The notes under the pieces were generated by a model, which was not told where the DNA came from, did not search any database, and saw only the letters and a list, made by a program, of their open reading frames with translations. From Halobacillus dabanensis (GTDB taxonomy: Bacteria > Bacillota > Bacilli > Bacillales > Halobacillaceae), in the NCBI RefSeq assembly GCF_900114165.1, contig NZ_FOSB01000001.1:434001-498000 (forward strand): a DNA stretch of 64,000 nt. Reading direction: 5' to 3'. Within the stretch, counting starts at the first letter, position 1. Each line of letters opens with the position of its first letter. This document shows, one piece after another, positions 42,719 to 51,052 of the stretch. The position numbers and the translations under genes were made by a program.

Positions 42719-43906
42719 TCATTGGTTCCATGGTGGCAGGGTTCTGTTCAGGGGTTTGTCTTTTCGGTATCCGAGAACATATTCCGCTTGCATGATTGTA
42801 TGGATTTCGCGCGTTCCTTCATAAATAACAGGTGCTTTGGAGTTGCGTAAATAGCGCTCGACAGGGTATTCATTCGAATAACCATAAGCGCCATGAATTT
42901 GGACGGCATCATCAGCTGCCTTGTTTGCAAAGTCACAGGCCTGCCATTTAGCAAGAGAGGTTTCCCTTGTGTTTCGTACGCCTTTGTTTTTCAGTTCTCC
43001 TGCACGATAGACAAGGAGACGGCTCATTTGCAGGCCTGCTTCCATTTTGGCAATCATTTGCTGGACCAACTGATGTCTGCCAATCTCTTTTCCGAATGTT
43101 TCCCGCTCATGGCAGTAATCGACGCTTGCTTCGAGACAGGCCATAATTTGTCCGCAGGCTCCTGCTGCAACGGTGAAGCGCCCGTTATCGAGGGCGGACA
43201 TGGCGATTTTGAACCCATCTCCTTCCTCCCCAAGCAGGTTCTCTTTTGGCACTTTCACTTGATCGAAAAATAACTCTCCTGTATTGCCGGCACGGATACC
43301 GAGTTTCCCTTTGGTCGCTTTTGATGAAAAGCCCTCATAAGTGCGTTCGACGATGAAGGCAGATATTCCATGGTGTTTCTTACTTTTATCAGTGTAGGCA
43401 AAAACAAGAAAATGATCGGCTGCGTCGCAAAGAGAAATCCATGTTTTTTGGCCGTTCAGGATGTAATAGTCATCATTCCTTGTCGCTGTTGTCTGCAGTG
43501 CGGCGACATCCGATCCAGCCGCAGGCTCAGTTAGGCCAAATGCACCTATTTTTTCTCCTTTAGCTTGTGGAACTAAGTATTTTTGTTTCTGAGTTTCATT
43601 GCCCCATTGCAACAAGGTCATACTGTTCAACCCTGTATGGACAGAGACGGCTGTACGGAATGCTGTATCTCCGCGCTCGAGCTCTTCACATACAATGGCG
43701 AGCGAATTATAATCCATTCCGCTCCCTCCGTAGGACTCTGGAATGCAGACTCCCATCAAGCCGATGTCAGCCAATTTTTTCATCGTCCCGTGATCGAAAT
43801 GACCTTTCGCATCCCACTCGCCAATGTATGGCATCACTTCTTTATCGACAAAATCTCTTACCGTTTTCTTGAGCATCTGCTGTTCATCACTGTATTCGAA
43901 ATTCAT
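42719..43906 (-). CDS. Acyl-CoA dehydrogenase, glutaryl-CoA dehydrogenase-like
   Basis: A 395-residue FAD-dependent acyl-CoA dehydrogenase. The catalytic Glu is in VIYEGTREIH near residue 370. FAD/substrate motifs are FGLTEPAAGSDVAAL and KTWISLCDAADHFLVF. In the substrate pocket FRTAVSVHTGL keeps an Arg at the place of the carboxylate-binding Arg of glutaryl-CoA dehydrogenase (YRSAMSVQ-), which simple chain-length enzymes lack. With the CoA-transferase 11 bases upstream and the lysine genes across the divergent promoter, conversion of glutaryl-CoA to crotonyl-CoA is the likely reaction. Confidence 0.85.
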   Translation of the reverse strand: MNFEYSDEQQMLKKTVRDFVDKEVMPYIGEWDAKGHFDHGTMKKLADIGLMGVCIPESYGGSGMDYNSLAIVCEELERGDTAFRTAVSVHTGLNSMTLLQWGNETQKQKYLVPQAKGEKIGAFGLTEPAAGSDVAALQTTATRNDDYYILNGQKTWISLCDAADHFLVFAYTDKSKKHHGISAFIVERTYEGFSSKATKGKLGIRAGNTGELFFDQVKVPKENLLGEEGDGFKIAMSALDNGRFTVAAGACGQIMACLEASVDYCHERETFGKEIGRHQLVQQMIAKMEAGLQMSRLLVYRAGELKNKGVRNTRETSLAKWQACDFANKAADDAVQIHGAYGYSNEYPVERYLRNSKAPVIYEGTREIHTIMQAEYVLGYRKDKPLNRTLPPWNQ

Positions 43907-43917
43907 GGGCTCCCTCC

Positions 43918-45105
43918 TTAAATCCTCTTCATTTCCCTTAATGATCGAATCGTTTCTTTGTCATAACCAAGCTGTAATAAAATTTCCTCTGTATGTTCGC
44001 CCGGTTCTGGGGGATGGCGGTCCATCGTCACAGGTGTGCGGGATAGTTTCAACGGACTGCCAATCATTTCAACCGGTCCTGCTTTCGGGTGGAGGGACGT
44101 GATGAACATATCCCGCGCCTGCAGTTGCTCATCGTTCCTTACTTGATCAAGGGTCTGGATCGGCCCGCATGGAATTTTGTTTTTATGACATTGTTCCTCC
44201 CAAAAAGCGACCGTCTTTGTCAAGAAACGCTCTTGCAGCCATTCCGTCAACTCATCTCTATGCTGGACGCGGTTTGCGTTGGTGGAAAAGCGGGGGTCCT
44301 CATTTATTTCCGCTTGTCCGAGTATTTCGCAAAGGTTGCGGAATTGCCGATCATTTCCGACAGCGATCACCATTTCGCCGTCTTTAGCGCGAAATGTTTG
44401 ATAGGGGACGATATTTGCATGATGGTTGCCGAGTCGTGAAGGCACTTTTCCTGTCATTAAAAAGTTGCTTCCTATATTGATGAGCGAGCTGACAGCAGAA
44501 TCGTAAAGCGAGAGGTCGATTTTCTGCCCTTTACCAGACTGCACGCGCTCGAGTAAGGCGGCCTGAATGCCGATACAGGCGTATAATCCTGTCAAAATAT
44601 CGGAAATGGCGACCCCGAGCTTTTGCGGTCCCGATTGTTCGTCACCCGTGATGCTCATCAGTCCGCTCATCGCCTGGATGATGAAGTCGTAACCCGGAAG
44701 GTGACTGGAGGGCCCTGTTTCTCCAAACCCTGTGATCGAACAAAAAATAACTTCAGGGTTCACTTTTTTTAAGTGGTCGTAATCAAGACCGAGCCGTTCC
44801 ATCGTGCCCGTCTTGAAATTGTGTAAAAGGACGTCACTCTTCTTCACCAGTTTTTCAATCATTTGCTTGCCTTCCACGCTTTTCAAGTCGACGGTCAGGC
44901 TTTTTTTGTTGCGGTTGGCACATAAATAATAGGCACTCACACTTTCTTTGAACGGAGGCCCCCATGTCCGTGTTTCATCGCTTCCACCCGGAGCCTCCAC
45001 TTTGATCACTTCTGCCCCAAGGTCCCCGAGAATCATAGAGCAGTAAGGCCCTGCTAACACGCGTGTCAAATCGAGGATCCGGATTCCTTCCAGTGCGGCA
45101 GTCAT
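43918..45105 (-). CDS. Class III CoA-transferase (CaiB/BaiF), candidate glutarate CoA-transferase
   Basis: A 395-residue family III CoA-transferase. RILDLTRVLAGPYCSMILGD opens the fold, and the catalytic Asp is in LPGYDFIIQAMSG near residue 166. NRNKKSLTVDLKSVEG and GSPLKLSRTPV are typical. The family includes the mitochondrial glutarate/HMG CoA-transferase, which fits the adjacent glutaryl-CoA-dehydrogenase-like gene. It is the first gene of the minus-strand operon. No AGGAGG sits at ideal distance (GAGGAAGG is about 12 bases upstream), so translation may be weaker. Confidence 0.85.
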   Translation of the reverse strand: MTAALEGIRILDLTRVLAGPYCSMILGDLGAEVIKVEAPGGSDETRTWGPPFKESVSAYYLCANRNKKSLTVDLKSVEGKQMIEKLVKKSDVLLHNFKTGTMERLGLDYDHLKKVNPEVIFCSITGFGETGPSSHLPGYDFIIQAMSGLMSITGDEQSGPQKLGVAISDILTGLYACIGIQAALLERVQSGKGQKIDLSLYDSAVSSLINIGSNFLMTGKVPSRLGNHHANIVPYQTFRAKDGEMVIAVGNDRQFRNLCEILGQAEINEDPRFSTNANRVQHRDELTEWLQERFLTKTVAFWEEQCHKNKIPCGPIQTLDQVRNDEQLQARDMFITSLHPKAGPVEMIGSPLKLSRTPVTMDRHPPEPGEHTEEILLQLGYDKETIRSLREMKRI

Positions 45106-45365
45106 ATCGAATCACAACCTTCCTCTATAGAAAAAGCCAGAAGAACCCATACGACGTATGAATCCAACTGGCTTGGGAAACAAAAATCAATGTACGAGAG
45201 TTGTCCTTTTCGGGTTACACCACATTGTATGTTTCAACAGTATAAGTTAAGAACCAAAAATCCGTCAGAAACTCTTATTCATAGAATCCTTTCTGCACCA
45301 ATAGGATAGAACAATGGGACAATCCTGAAGGTTCGCGATCTATGAAGTTAGGGGGTCTGGCCATC
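45106..45365. promoter_or_regulatory. Divergent control region of the lysine-type operons
   Basis: About 260 bases separate the two operons. An inverted repeat (AAGCCAG 45134-45140 with CTGGCTT 45168-45174) encloses the 13-bp palindrome CATACGACGTATG (45148-45160). As minus-strand RNA it would fold just before the CoA-transferase ribosome site and end in TTTTTC, so it may be an attenuator or an operator. TTGTCC-18-TTGTAT near 45200-45230 is a weak plus-strand promoter candidate. No sigma-54 motif or lysine riboswitch was recognised, and no regulator gene is linked. Confidence 0.5.
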
Positions 45366-46532
45366 ATGCAAACCTCAAAACAGGTACAGAGTTTACCTGC
45401 CTATCTGTTTTCGGTTTTTCATAAAAAGAAAGTGGCGCTTATGGCGCAAGGAATAGATGTCATCGACCTTGGCATCGGTGCACCTGATCTACCGACACCA
45501 CCGTTTATCATCGACACACTGGCAGAAGAAGCAAGAAAACCGGAGAATCATAAATACTCTCCGTACGGAGGCTGTCTGGAGTTCAAGTCAGCTGTCGTCG
45601 CTTTTTATAAAAATCATTATGAAGTCGAATTGAACATCGATTCCGAAGTTTTAGCATTAATCGGTTCCAAGGAAGGGATCGCCCACTTGATTCGAGCGGT
45701 TTTGAACCCTGGGGATGGTGTGCTCACCCCCGACCCTGGTTATCCTGTCTATCAATCAGCGATCCATCTTGCCCACGGCGCGACGGTCCGCTTCCCATTA
45801 GATGAGGAGAATGGGTATGTGCCGAAGTTCGATCATATTTCGGATAGGGACATCGATCGTTCCAAAATGATGCTCCTCAATTATCCGAACAATCCCACGG
45901 GAGGGACGGTGGGAATCGAAACCTTTGAAGAAGCGGTCCGTTTTGCGAAAAAACATAAATTGTCACTGATCCATGATGCGGCCTATGATCTTGTCACATT
46001 CAAAGACTATCAAGCTCCGAGTCTTATGCAAGTCCCTGGGGCTAAACAGCGGAGCGTGGAATTCGGTTCCTTGTCGAAGAGCTTCAACATGTCGGGGTGG
46101 AGGATTGGATATGTCGTCGGAAATCAAGAGCTGATTCGGGCCTTGAGTGTGGTGAAAAGTAATATGGATACAAGCCAGTTTTTGCCGATTCAAAAAGCGG
46201 CAGCGAAGGCACTGCAGAGTGATTTTTCATCGGTTCGTTCGAATAATCTGACCTATGAACAAAGGATCGATATGATGATGGATGCCTTAGCCGATATGAA
46301 TATTTCTGCAACGAAACCGCGGGGAACATTTTTTGTATGGGCAAAAGTCCCAGAAGGATATACATCCCAGGGGTTTGCAGAAAAGATGCTCGATGAAGCG
46401 GGCATCATTATTACTCCAGGAACAGCTTTCGGACAAAACGGGGAGGGATATTTCCGAATCAGTCTCTCGGTACCGATCGAACGGCTTCATGAAGCAACGC
46501 TCCGTATGAAGAAAGCGATGAAAGGAGGGTGA
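45366..46532 (+). CDS. Class I/II PLP aminotransferase, candidate 2-aminoadipate aminotransferase
   Basis: A 388-residue fold-type-I aminotransferase. The PLP lysine is in GSLSKSFNMSGWRIGYVVG near residue 240. MMLLNYPNNPTGG is the conserved Asn-Pro segment, LIHDAAYDLVTF binds the cofactor, and FRISLSVPIERL carries the substrate-carboxylate Arg. By sequence alone it resembles LL-diaminopimelate or alanine-type aminotransferases. Its place at the head of the operon with lysine dehydrogenase suggests transamination of 2-aminoadipate to 2-oxoadipate. ATG 45366 is preferred over ATG 45342, which has no ribosome site. Confidence 0.85.
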   Translation: MQTSKQVQSLPAYLFSVFHKKKVALMAQGIDVIDLGIGAPDLPTPPFIIDTLAEEARKPENHKYSPYGGCLEFKSAVVAFYKNHYEVELNIDSEVLALIGSKEGIAHLIRAVLNPGDGVLTPDPGYPVYQSAIHLAHGATVRFPLDEENGYVPKFDHISDRDIDRSKMMLLNYPNNPTGGTVGIETFEEAVRFAKKHKLSLIHDAAYDLVTFKDYQAPSLMQVPGAKQRSVEFGSLSKSFNMSGWRIGYVVGNQELIRALSVVKSNMDTSQFLPIQKAAAKALQSDFSSVRSNNLTYEQRIDMMMDALADMNISATKPRGTFFVWAKVPEGYTSQGFAEKMLDEAGIIITPGTAFGQNGEGYFRISLSVPIERLHEATLRMKKAMKGG

Positions 46533-46537
46533 TTCTG

Positions 46538-48187
46538 ATGGACGAAAATCGGATGACGAGTGCGGAGGCTATCGTGAAATGCCTGGAACGGGAAAAGATT
46601 CCAAAGGTGTTTTGTGTGCCAGGCGAGAGTTATTTACCGGTGATGGATGCAATTCTCGACTCTTCCTCGGTCGAGCTTATTTCCTGTCGGCATGAGGGGG
46701 GGGCGTCCTTCATGGCCGAGGGCTATGCCAAGGCTGGTGGGAAGCCTGGCGTGGTTATGGCTACAAGAGGTGTGGGAGCAGGAAACTTGGCCATTGGTGT
46801 CCATACTGCATTCCAGGACTCGACACCGCTCGTCGTTTTATTAGGACAAGTCCATTCAAGTTTCCGAGGTCGCGAAGGTTTTCAGGAAGTGGACCTGGAA
46901 GCTTTCTTCCGTCCGATTGCTAAATGGGTAGCGGAAATCCGTGAACCACCCCGTGTCCCTGAATTGATGCAGCGGGCATTGCGGATTGCCATGAGCGGGC
47001 GACCTGGACCTGTCGTTCTTGCGCTCCCGGAAGATATGCTGAAAAAACAAGCGGAGATGTCATTCGGACCTCAGCTTCGAAGGCCTGCTCCTAAACCATC
47101 CACAGACGAAGTGACAATCATTGTAGAGGAATTGAATAAAGCGGAGCGTCCTCTCTTTATCGCGGGAGGCGGAATCAAACTGGCAGGTGGAGAAGCAGCA
47201 TTAAGAACGTTTGCCCATCATACAGGGATTCCTGTTGTCAGTGCGTTTCGGCGCCACGATGTTTTTCCGAATCAGGATCCTTTTTATTGTGGCCATCTCG
47301 GACTCGGGACACATAAGAATATTTTGCAGACAGTTGATCAGGCAGACACGATTTTTGCTGTCGGAACAAGATTATCCGAAGTGACGACACAGGATTATAC
47401 GCTTTTAAAGAAGCATCATACACTGCTCCACATGGATATAGACGAAGACACGTTAGGAAAAGTGTATGCCCCTCATATAGGCATTGTTGCTGATGCGAAA
47501 GAGGGGTTGAATGAGTTATTGACAAGGCCGCTGAAGCGTCATGACAGCAAATGGAGTACAGAGCGGAGAAAAGCCTTTGAAAAGACATATGAAACCACAG
47601 GGGCGGATACACAGATCGGAAAAATTATTGCTTATTTACAAGAAAAATTGCCGGCGAACAGTGTGTTGACTAACGATGCGGGTAATTTCGCTGGATGGTT
47701 GCATCGTTATTTTTCATTCACTGATCACAAGTATATCGGTCCGACTTCTGGTGCGATGGGGTATGCCATGCCGGCAGCACTCGGAGCAAAATTAGCCTTT
47801 CCGGATCGAAAAGTCATTTCCCTCTCCGGGGATGGCGGATTCATGATGACCCTTCAGGAGTTGGAAACCGCCGTCCGATATGACATCCCGGTCATCAGTA
47901 TCGTCTTCAACAACCGGATGTATGGCACGATCAGGATGCACCAGGAAATTCATTATCCTTTCAAAGTGATCGGAACGGATTTAGGGGAGGTCGCTTTTTC
48001 GAAAATAGCGGAAAACATGGGGGCCGAAGGCTTCCATGTCCGTACAGCGGAAGAATTTAAAAAAGCTTTAGATGAAGCGTTGCTATTGCAAACACCAGTC
48101 GTCATTGAAGTGGAAACAGACGGCGAGCAAATATCATTATCGAAGACGATCGAACAATTGAGGAAAAAAGGGGGAGAATCAAGTTGA
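46538..48187 (+). CDS. ThDP-dependent acetolactate-synthase-like enzyme, candidate 2-oxoadipate decarboxylase
   Basis: A 549-residue three-domain thiamine-diphosphate enzyme. The catalytic Glu is in SCRHEGGASFMAEGYAK near residue 50, and the ThDP/Mg motif is GDGGFMMTLQELET then IVFNNRMYGT near residues 430-460. It looks like an acetolactate synthase large subunit, but no small subunit or ilv gene is present. Its operon (aminotransferase, aldehyde dehydrogenase, lysine dehydrogenase) suggests decarboxylation of 2-oxoadipate to glutarate semialdehyde. ATG 46538 follows AAAGGAGGGTG and lies 5 bases after the previous stop. Confidence 0.82.
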   Translation: MDENRMTSAEAIVKCLEREKIPKVFCVPGESYLPVMDAILDSSSVELISCRHEGGASFMAEGYAKAGGKPGVVMATRGVGAGNLAIGVHTAFQDSTPLVVLLGQVHSSFRGREGFQEVDLEAFFRPIAKWVAEIREPPRVPELMQRALRIAMSGRPGPVVLALPEDMLKKQAEMSFGPQLRRPAPKPSTDEVTIIVEELNKAERPLFIAGGGIKLAGGEAALRTFAHHTGIPVVSAFRRHDVFPNQDPFYCGHLGLGTHKNILQTVDQADTIFAVGTRLSEVTTQDYTLLKKHHTLLHMDIDEDTLGKVYAPHIGIVADAKEGLNELLTRPLKRHDSKWSTERRKAFEKTYETTGADTQIGKIIAYLQEKLPANSVLTNDAGNFAGWLHRYFSFTDHKYIGPTSGAMGYAMPAALGAKLAFPDRKVISLSGDGGFMMTLQELETAVRYDIPVISIVFNNRMYGTIRMHQEIHYPFKVIGTDLGEVAFSKIAENMGAEGFHVRTAEEFKKALDEALLLQTPVVIEVETDGEQISLSKTIEQLRKKGGESS

Positions 48188-49680
48188 AGTTGATTCAGGA
48201 GGAACGGTTGAAAAATTTTATTGATGGAATATGGAGAAATCCTTCCACAGGGGAAGCAACAGACGTCATTAATCCGGCTACATCAGAAACACTTGTCCAA
48301 GTACCGCTCTCTAGTGCGGCAGATGTAGAAGCGGCTACAGAAGCAGCGAAAAAAGCACAAAAACAGTGGGCGCTCGTACCAGCTCCTCAACGTGCAGAAG
48401 TTTTATACCGGGTCGGTTTGATTATGAAGGAGAGGAAAGAAAGGCTCTCCCAGCTTTTGACGATGGAGAACGGAAAAGTGATCGAAGAGGCTCGTGGCGA
48501 AGTACAAGAGGGAATCGACATGGCGTTTTACATGGCAGGAGAAGGCAGACGATTATTCGGACAGACGACACCTTCCGAGTTGAAAGATAAATTTGCGATG
48601 AGTGTACGCGCCCCCGTTGGAGTTGTCGGAATCATCACCCCCTGGAACTTCCCGATTGCTATCGCGACGTGGAAGTCGTTTCCAGCCATCGTTGCAGGAA
48701 ATGCAGTCGTTTGGAAGCCAGCAACAGAAACACCGATCATGGCTTTTGAACTTGCGAAAATTTTTGAAGAAGCAGGCTTGCCGAAGGGCGTTCTGAACGT
48801 CGTCTTCGGTTCAGGTTCGACGGTCGGGGAAGCGATGATCGACCAGGAAGACATCCGGGTCATTTCTTTTACCGGTTCCAATGAAGTCGGCCGGGGAATC
48901 GCTGGTAAATGCGGGCAGCGTCTGAAGAAAGTCTCGCTTGAGATGGGCGGAAAAAACGCTGTCATTGTCATGGATGATGCGGACTTGTCTCTTGCTGTTG
49001 AAGGAATCCTTTGGAGTGCTTATGGAACAAGCGGTCAACGTTGTACCGCATGCAGCCGGGTCATGGTCCATGAAAAGGTGAAAAATGAGCTGGAAGAACG
49101 GTTGCAAAAGGAAATTGCAAAACTGTCGATCGGTGATGGTCTTGATGAATCGATCAAAGTCGGCCCGATCATCAACCGGAAAGGGTTAGAAAAAATCAAA
49201 AGCTACATCAGCATCGGGAAAGAAGAAGGGGCGAAGCTTTTGACTGGCGGCTATATCATGGAGAACGGAAGTCATAAAAAAGGGAATTATTTTGCACCAA
49301 CACTATTCACCGATGTGAAACCGGATATGCGTATTGCTCAGGAGGAGATTTTCGGTCCTGTCGTTTCCCTCATCCCGATCCAAAGCTTTGAAGAAGCCGT
49401 GGAAATCAATAATAGTGTCGAGTTCGGATTATCGAGTTCCATTTTTACTCGTGATGTGAACAAAGTTTTTGCTGCCCAGCGGGATTTGGATACAGGAATC
49501 GTCTATGTGAATGCAGGTACAACCGGTGCAGAGATCCATTTACCTTTTGGTGGAACAAAAGGAACAGGGAATGGACATCGCGATTCGGGAGTTGCGGCTC
49601 TTGACGTGTTCACAGAGTGGAAAGCGGTGTATGTTGATTTCAGTGGCAAACTTCAACGCGCCCAAATTGATGTGGAGTGA
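48184..49680 (+). CDS. Aldehyde dehydrogenase, candidate aminoadipate/glutarate semialdehyde dehydrogenase
   Basis: A 498-residue NAD(P)-dependent ALDH. The catalytic Glu is in VSLEMGGKNAV near residue 258 and the catalytic Cys in GTSGQRCTACSR near 292. GIITPWNFPIAIATWKSFPA and FTGSNEVGRGIA bind cofactor. TTG 48184 overlaps the previous stop by 4 bases; TTG 48208, 5 bases after AGGAGG, is an alternative start. In this operon it should oxidise the semialdehyde made by lysine dehydrogenase to 2-aminoadipate, and perhaps also glutarate semialdehyde to glutarate. Confidence 0.88.
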   Translation: MKLIQEERLKNFIDGIWRNPSTGEATDVINPATSETLVQVPLSSAADVEAATEAAKKAQKQWALVPAPQRAEVLYRVGLIMKERKERLSQLLTMENGKVIEEARGEVQEGIDMAFYMAGEGRRLFGQTTPSELKDKFAMSVRAPVGVVGIITPWNFPIAIATWKSFPAIVAGNAVVWKPATETPIMAFELAKIFEEAGLPKGVLNVVFGSGSTVGEAMIDQEDIRVISFTGSNEVGRGIAGKCGQRLKKVSLEMGGKNAVIVMDDADLSLAVEGILWSAYGTSGQRCTACSRVMVHEKVKNELEERLQKEIAKLSIGDGLDESIKVGPIINRKGLEKIKSYISIGKEEGAKLLTGGYIMENGSHKKGNYFAPTLFTDVKPDMRIAQEEIFGPVVSLIPIQSFEEAVEINNSVEFGLSSSIFTRDVNKVFAAQRDLDTGIVYVNAGTTGAEIHLPFGGTKGTGNGHRDSGVAALDVFTEWKAVYVDFSGKLQRAQIDVE

Positions 49681-49707
49681 TTTTACAGAGATAAAGGAGT
49701 GCGGACG

Positions 49708-50859
49708 ATGAAAGTAGCTGTACTAGGGTCTGGCTTAATGGGGAAGGAAGCGGCTCGTGATTTAGTCCATAGTCCGGGAGTAGAGAAGGTCGGTCTGGCA
49801 GATATTGACGAAGCGCGAGCGAATCAAGTTTGTCAGTCACTCGGTTCACCAAAGATTCAAGGGTATAAAGTCAATGCAGGTAATCAGAAGGAACTTGCCA
49901 AATTCATCAGGCAGTATGATGTCGTCATCAACGCTTTGTTTTATTCATTCAACGAAATCGTCGCCAAAACAGCCATTAGGGAAGGGGTCCATTCCGTAGA
50001 TCTCGGGGGGCACATCGGTCATATCACAGACAAAGTGCTTGAACTGGATGAAGAAGCGAAAGCAGCTGGCGTGACCGTCATCCCTGATCTCGGCGTAGCT
50101 CCGGGAATGATCAACATCCTTTCCGGCTATGGTGCAAGTAAGCTTGATAAACTAGATTCGATCCGTCTATTTGTCGGGGGTATTCCTGTCCGTCCGGAGC
50201 CGCCGCTTGAATATAATCATGTCTTTTCGATGGAAGGTTTGCTCGATCATTATTCAGATCCCTCTATGATCATTCGAGAGGGAAGACTTCAAGAAGTGGA
50301 ATCATTGACAGAGACGGAAAACATTTATTTTGAGCGCTTCGGTCCACTGGAAGCTTTCCATACATCGGGAGGTACTTCGACATTACTGAAGTCCTACCCA
50401 TCGATTGATACACTGGAATATAAAACGATCCGCTATCCGGGACATGCGAAGAAAATGAAACTGCTCGTCGACTTGAACTTGACTGGTGCTGATAAGGTTG
50501 TCGAGGTTGATGGAGTGAAAGTGAAGACGAGAGATGTCCTGTTGAAAAGCATTGACCCGATCTTACAGCTGAAAGAAAAAGATGATGCCGTTTTATTACG
50601 AGTCATTGTCGGAGGGGAAGCAGAAGGGGCCAGAAGAACCTATCAGTACGAAATGATCACATACAAAGATCGTACGACCAACGTAACCGCGATGGCCCGG
50701 GCAACTGCGAACACTATCTCTGTAGTGGCGCAAATGATTGGGGCAGGGCACATTGCGAAACGTGGTGTATGCCCGCCGGAGCAAATCGTAGCTGGTCACA
50801 TATATATCGATGAGATGAAAAAACGAGGAGTGGTCATCAACGAACACATAGATGGATAG
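49708..50859 (+). CDS. lysDH: L-lysine 6-dehydrogenase (saccharopine dehydrogenase superfamily)
   Basis: A 383-residue Rossmann enzyme that oxidatively deaminates the epsilon-amino group of L-lysine to 2-aminoadipate semialdehyde (cyclising to piperideine-6-carboxylate). Blocks match the Geobacillus stearothermophilus enzyme by memory: [14 protein letters not shown] at the N-terminus, [56 protein letters not shown] and [14 protein letters not shown] 49708 follows AAGGAG. It is the last gene of the operon and is closed by a terminator. This is the best-supported member of the pathway. Confidence 0.92.
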   Translation: MKVAVLGSGLMGKEAARDLVHSPGVEKVGLADIDEARANQVCQSLGSPKIQGYKVNAGNQKELAKFIRQYDVVINALFYSFNEIVAKTAIREGVHSVDLGGHIGHITDKVLELDEEAKAAGVTVIPDLGVAPGMINILSGYGASKLDKLDSIRLFVGGIPVRPEPPLEYNHVFSMEGLLDHYSDPSMIIREGRLQEVESLTETENIYFERFGPLEAFHTSGGTSTLLKSYPSIDTLEYKTIRYPGHAKKMKLLVDLNLTGADKVVEVDGVKVKTRDVLLKSIDPILQLKEKDDAVLLRVIVGGEAEGARRTYQYEMITYKDRTTNVTAMARATANTISVVAQMIGAGHIAKRGVCPPEQIVAGHIYIDEMKKRGVVINEHIDG

Positions 50860-50876
50860 AATTGGGCATGACACTT

Positions 50877-50915
50877 AAACAGGAAGCAGGACAACTCGTT
50901 CAGCTTCCTGTTTTT
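50877..50915 (+). terminator. Terminator of the lysine dehydrogenase operon
   Basis: AAACAGGAAGC pairs perfectly with GCTTCCTGTTT over a 15-base loop, then a T-run. Confidence 0.88.
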
Positions 50916-51052
50916 CGTTATAAAATTTCTTTTTCCTTTCATAGTCCAAGACAAGGAGTAGATATATATAGAAAGTTGATATAAAGTGCACTGCTAAAGC
51001 GGTAACGGGATGGAGGCAGGAACCAAAAAACTTAATAAGGGGAGATCAATCA

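Noticed and set aside
45106-45365. Lysine riboswitch or T-box in the divergent region
   Set aside because: Too short for an L-box, and no T-box consensus or specifier-type structure was found; only a nested inverted repeat is clear.
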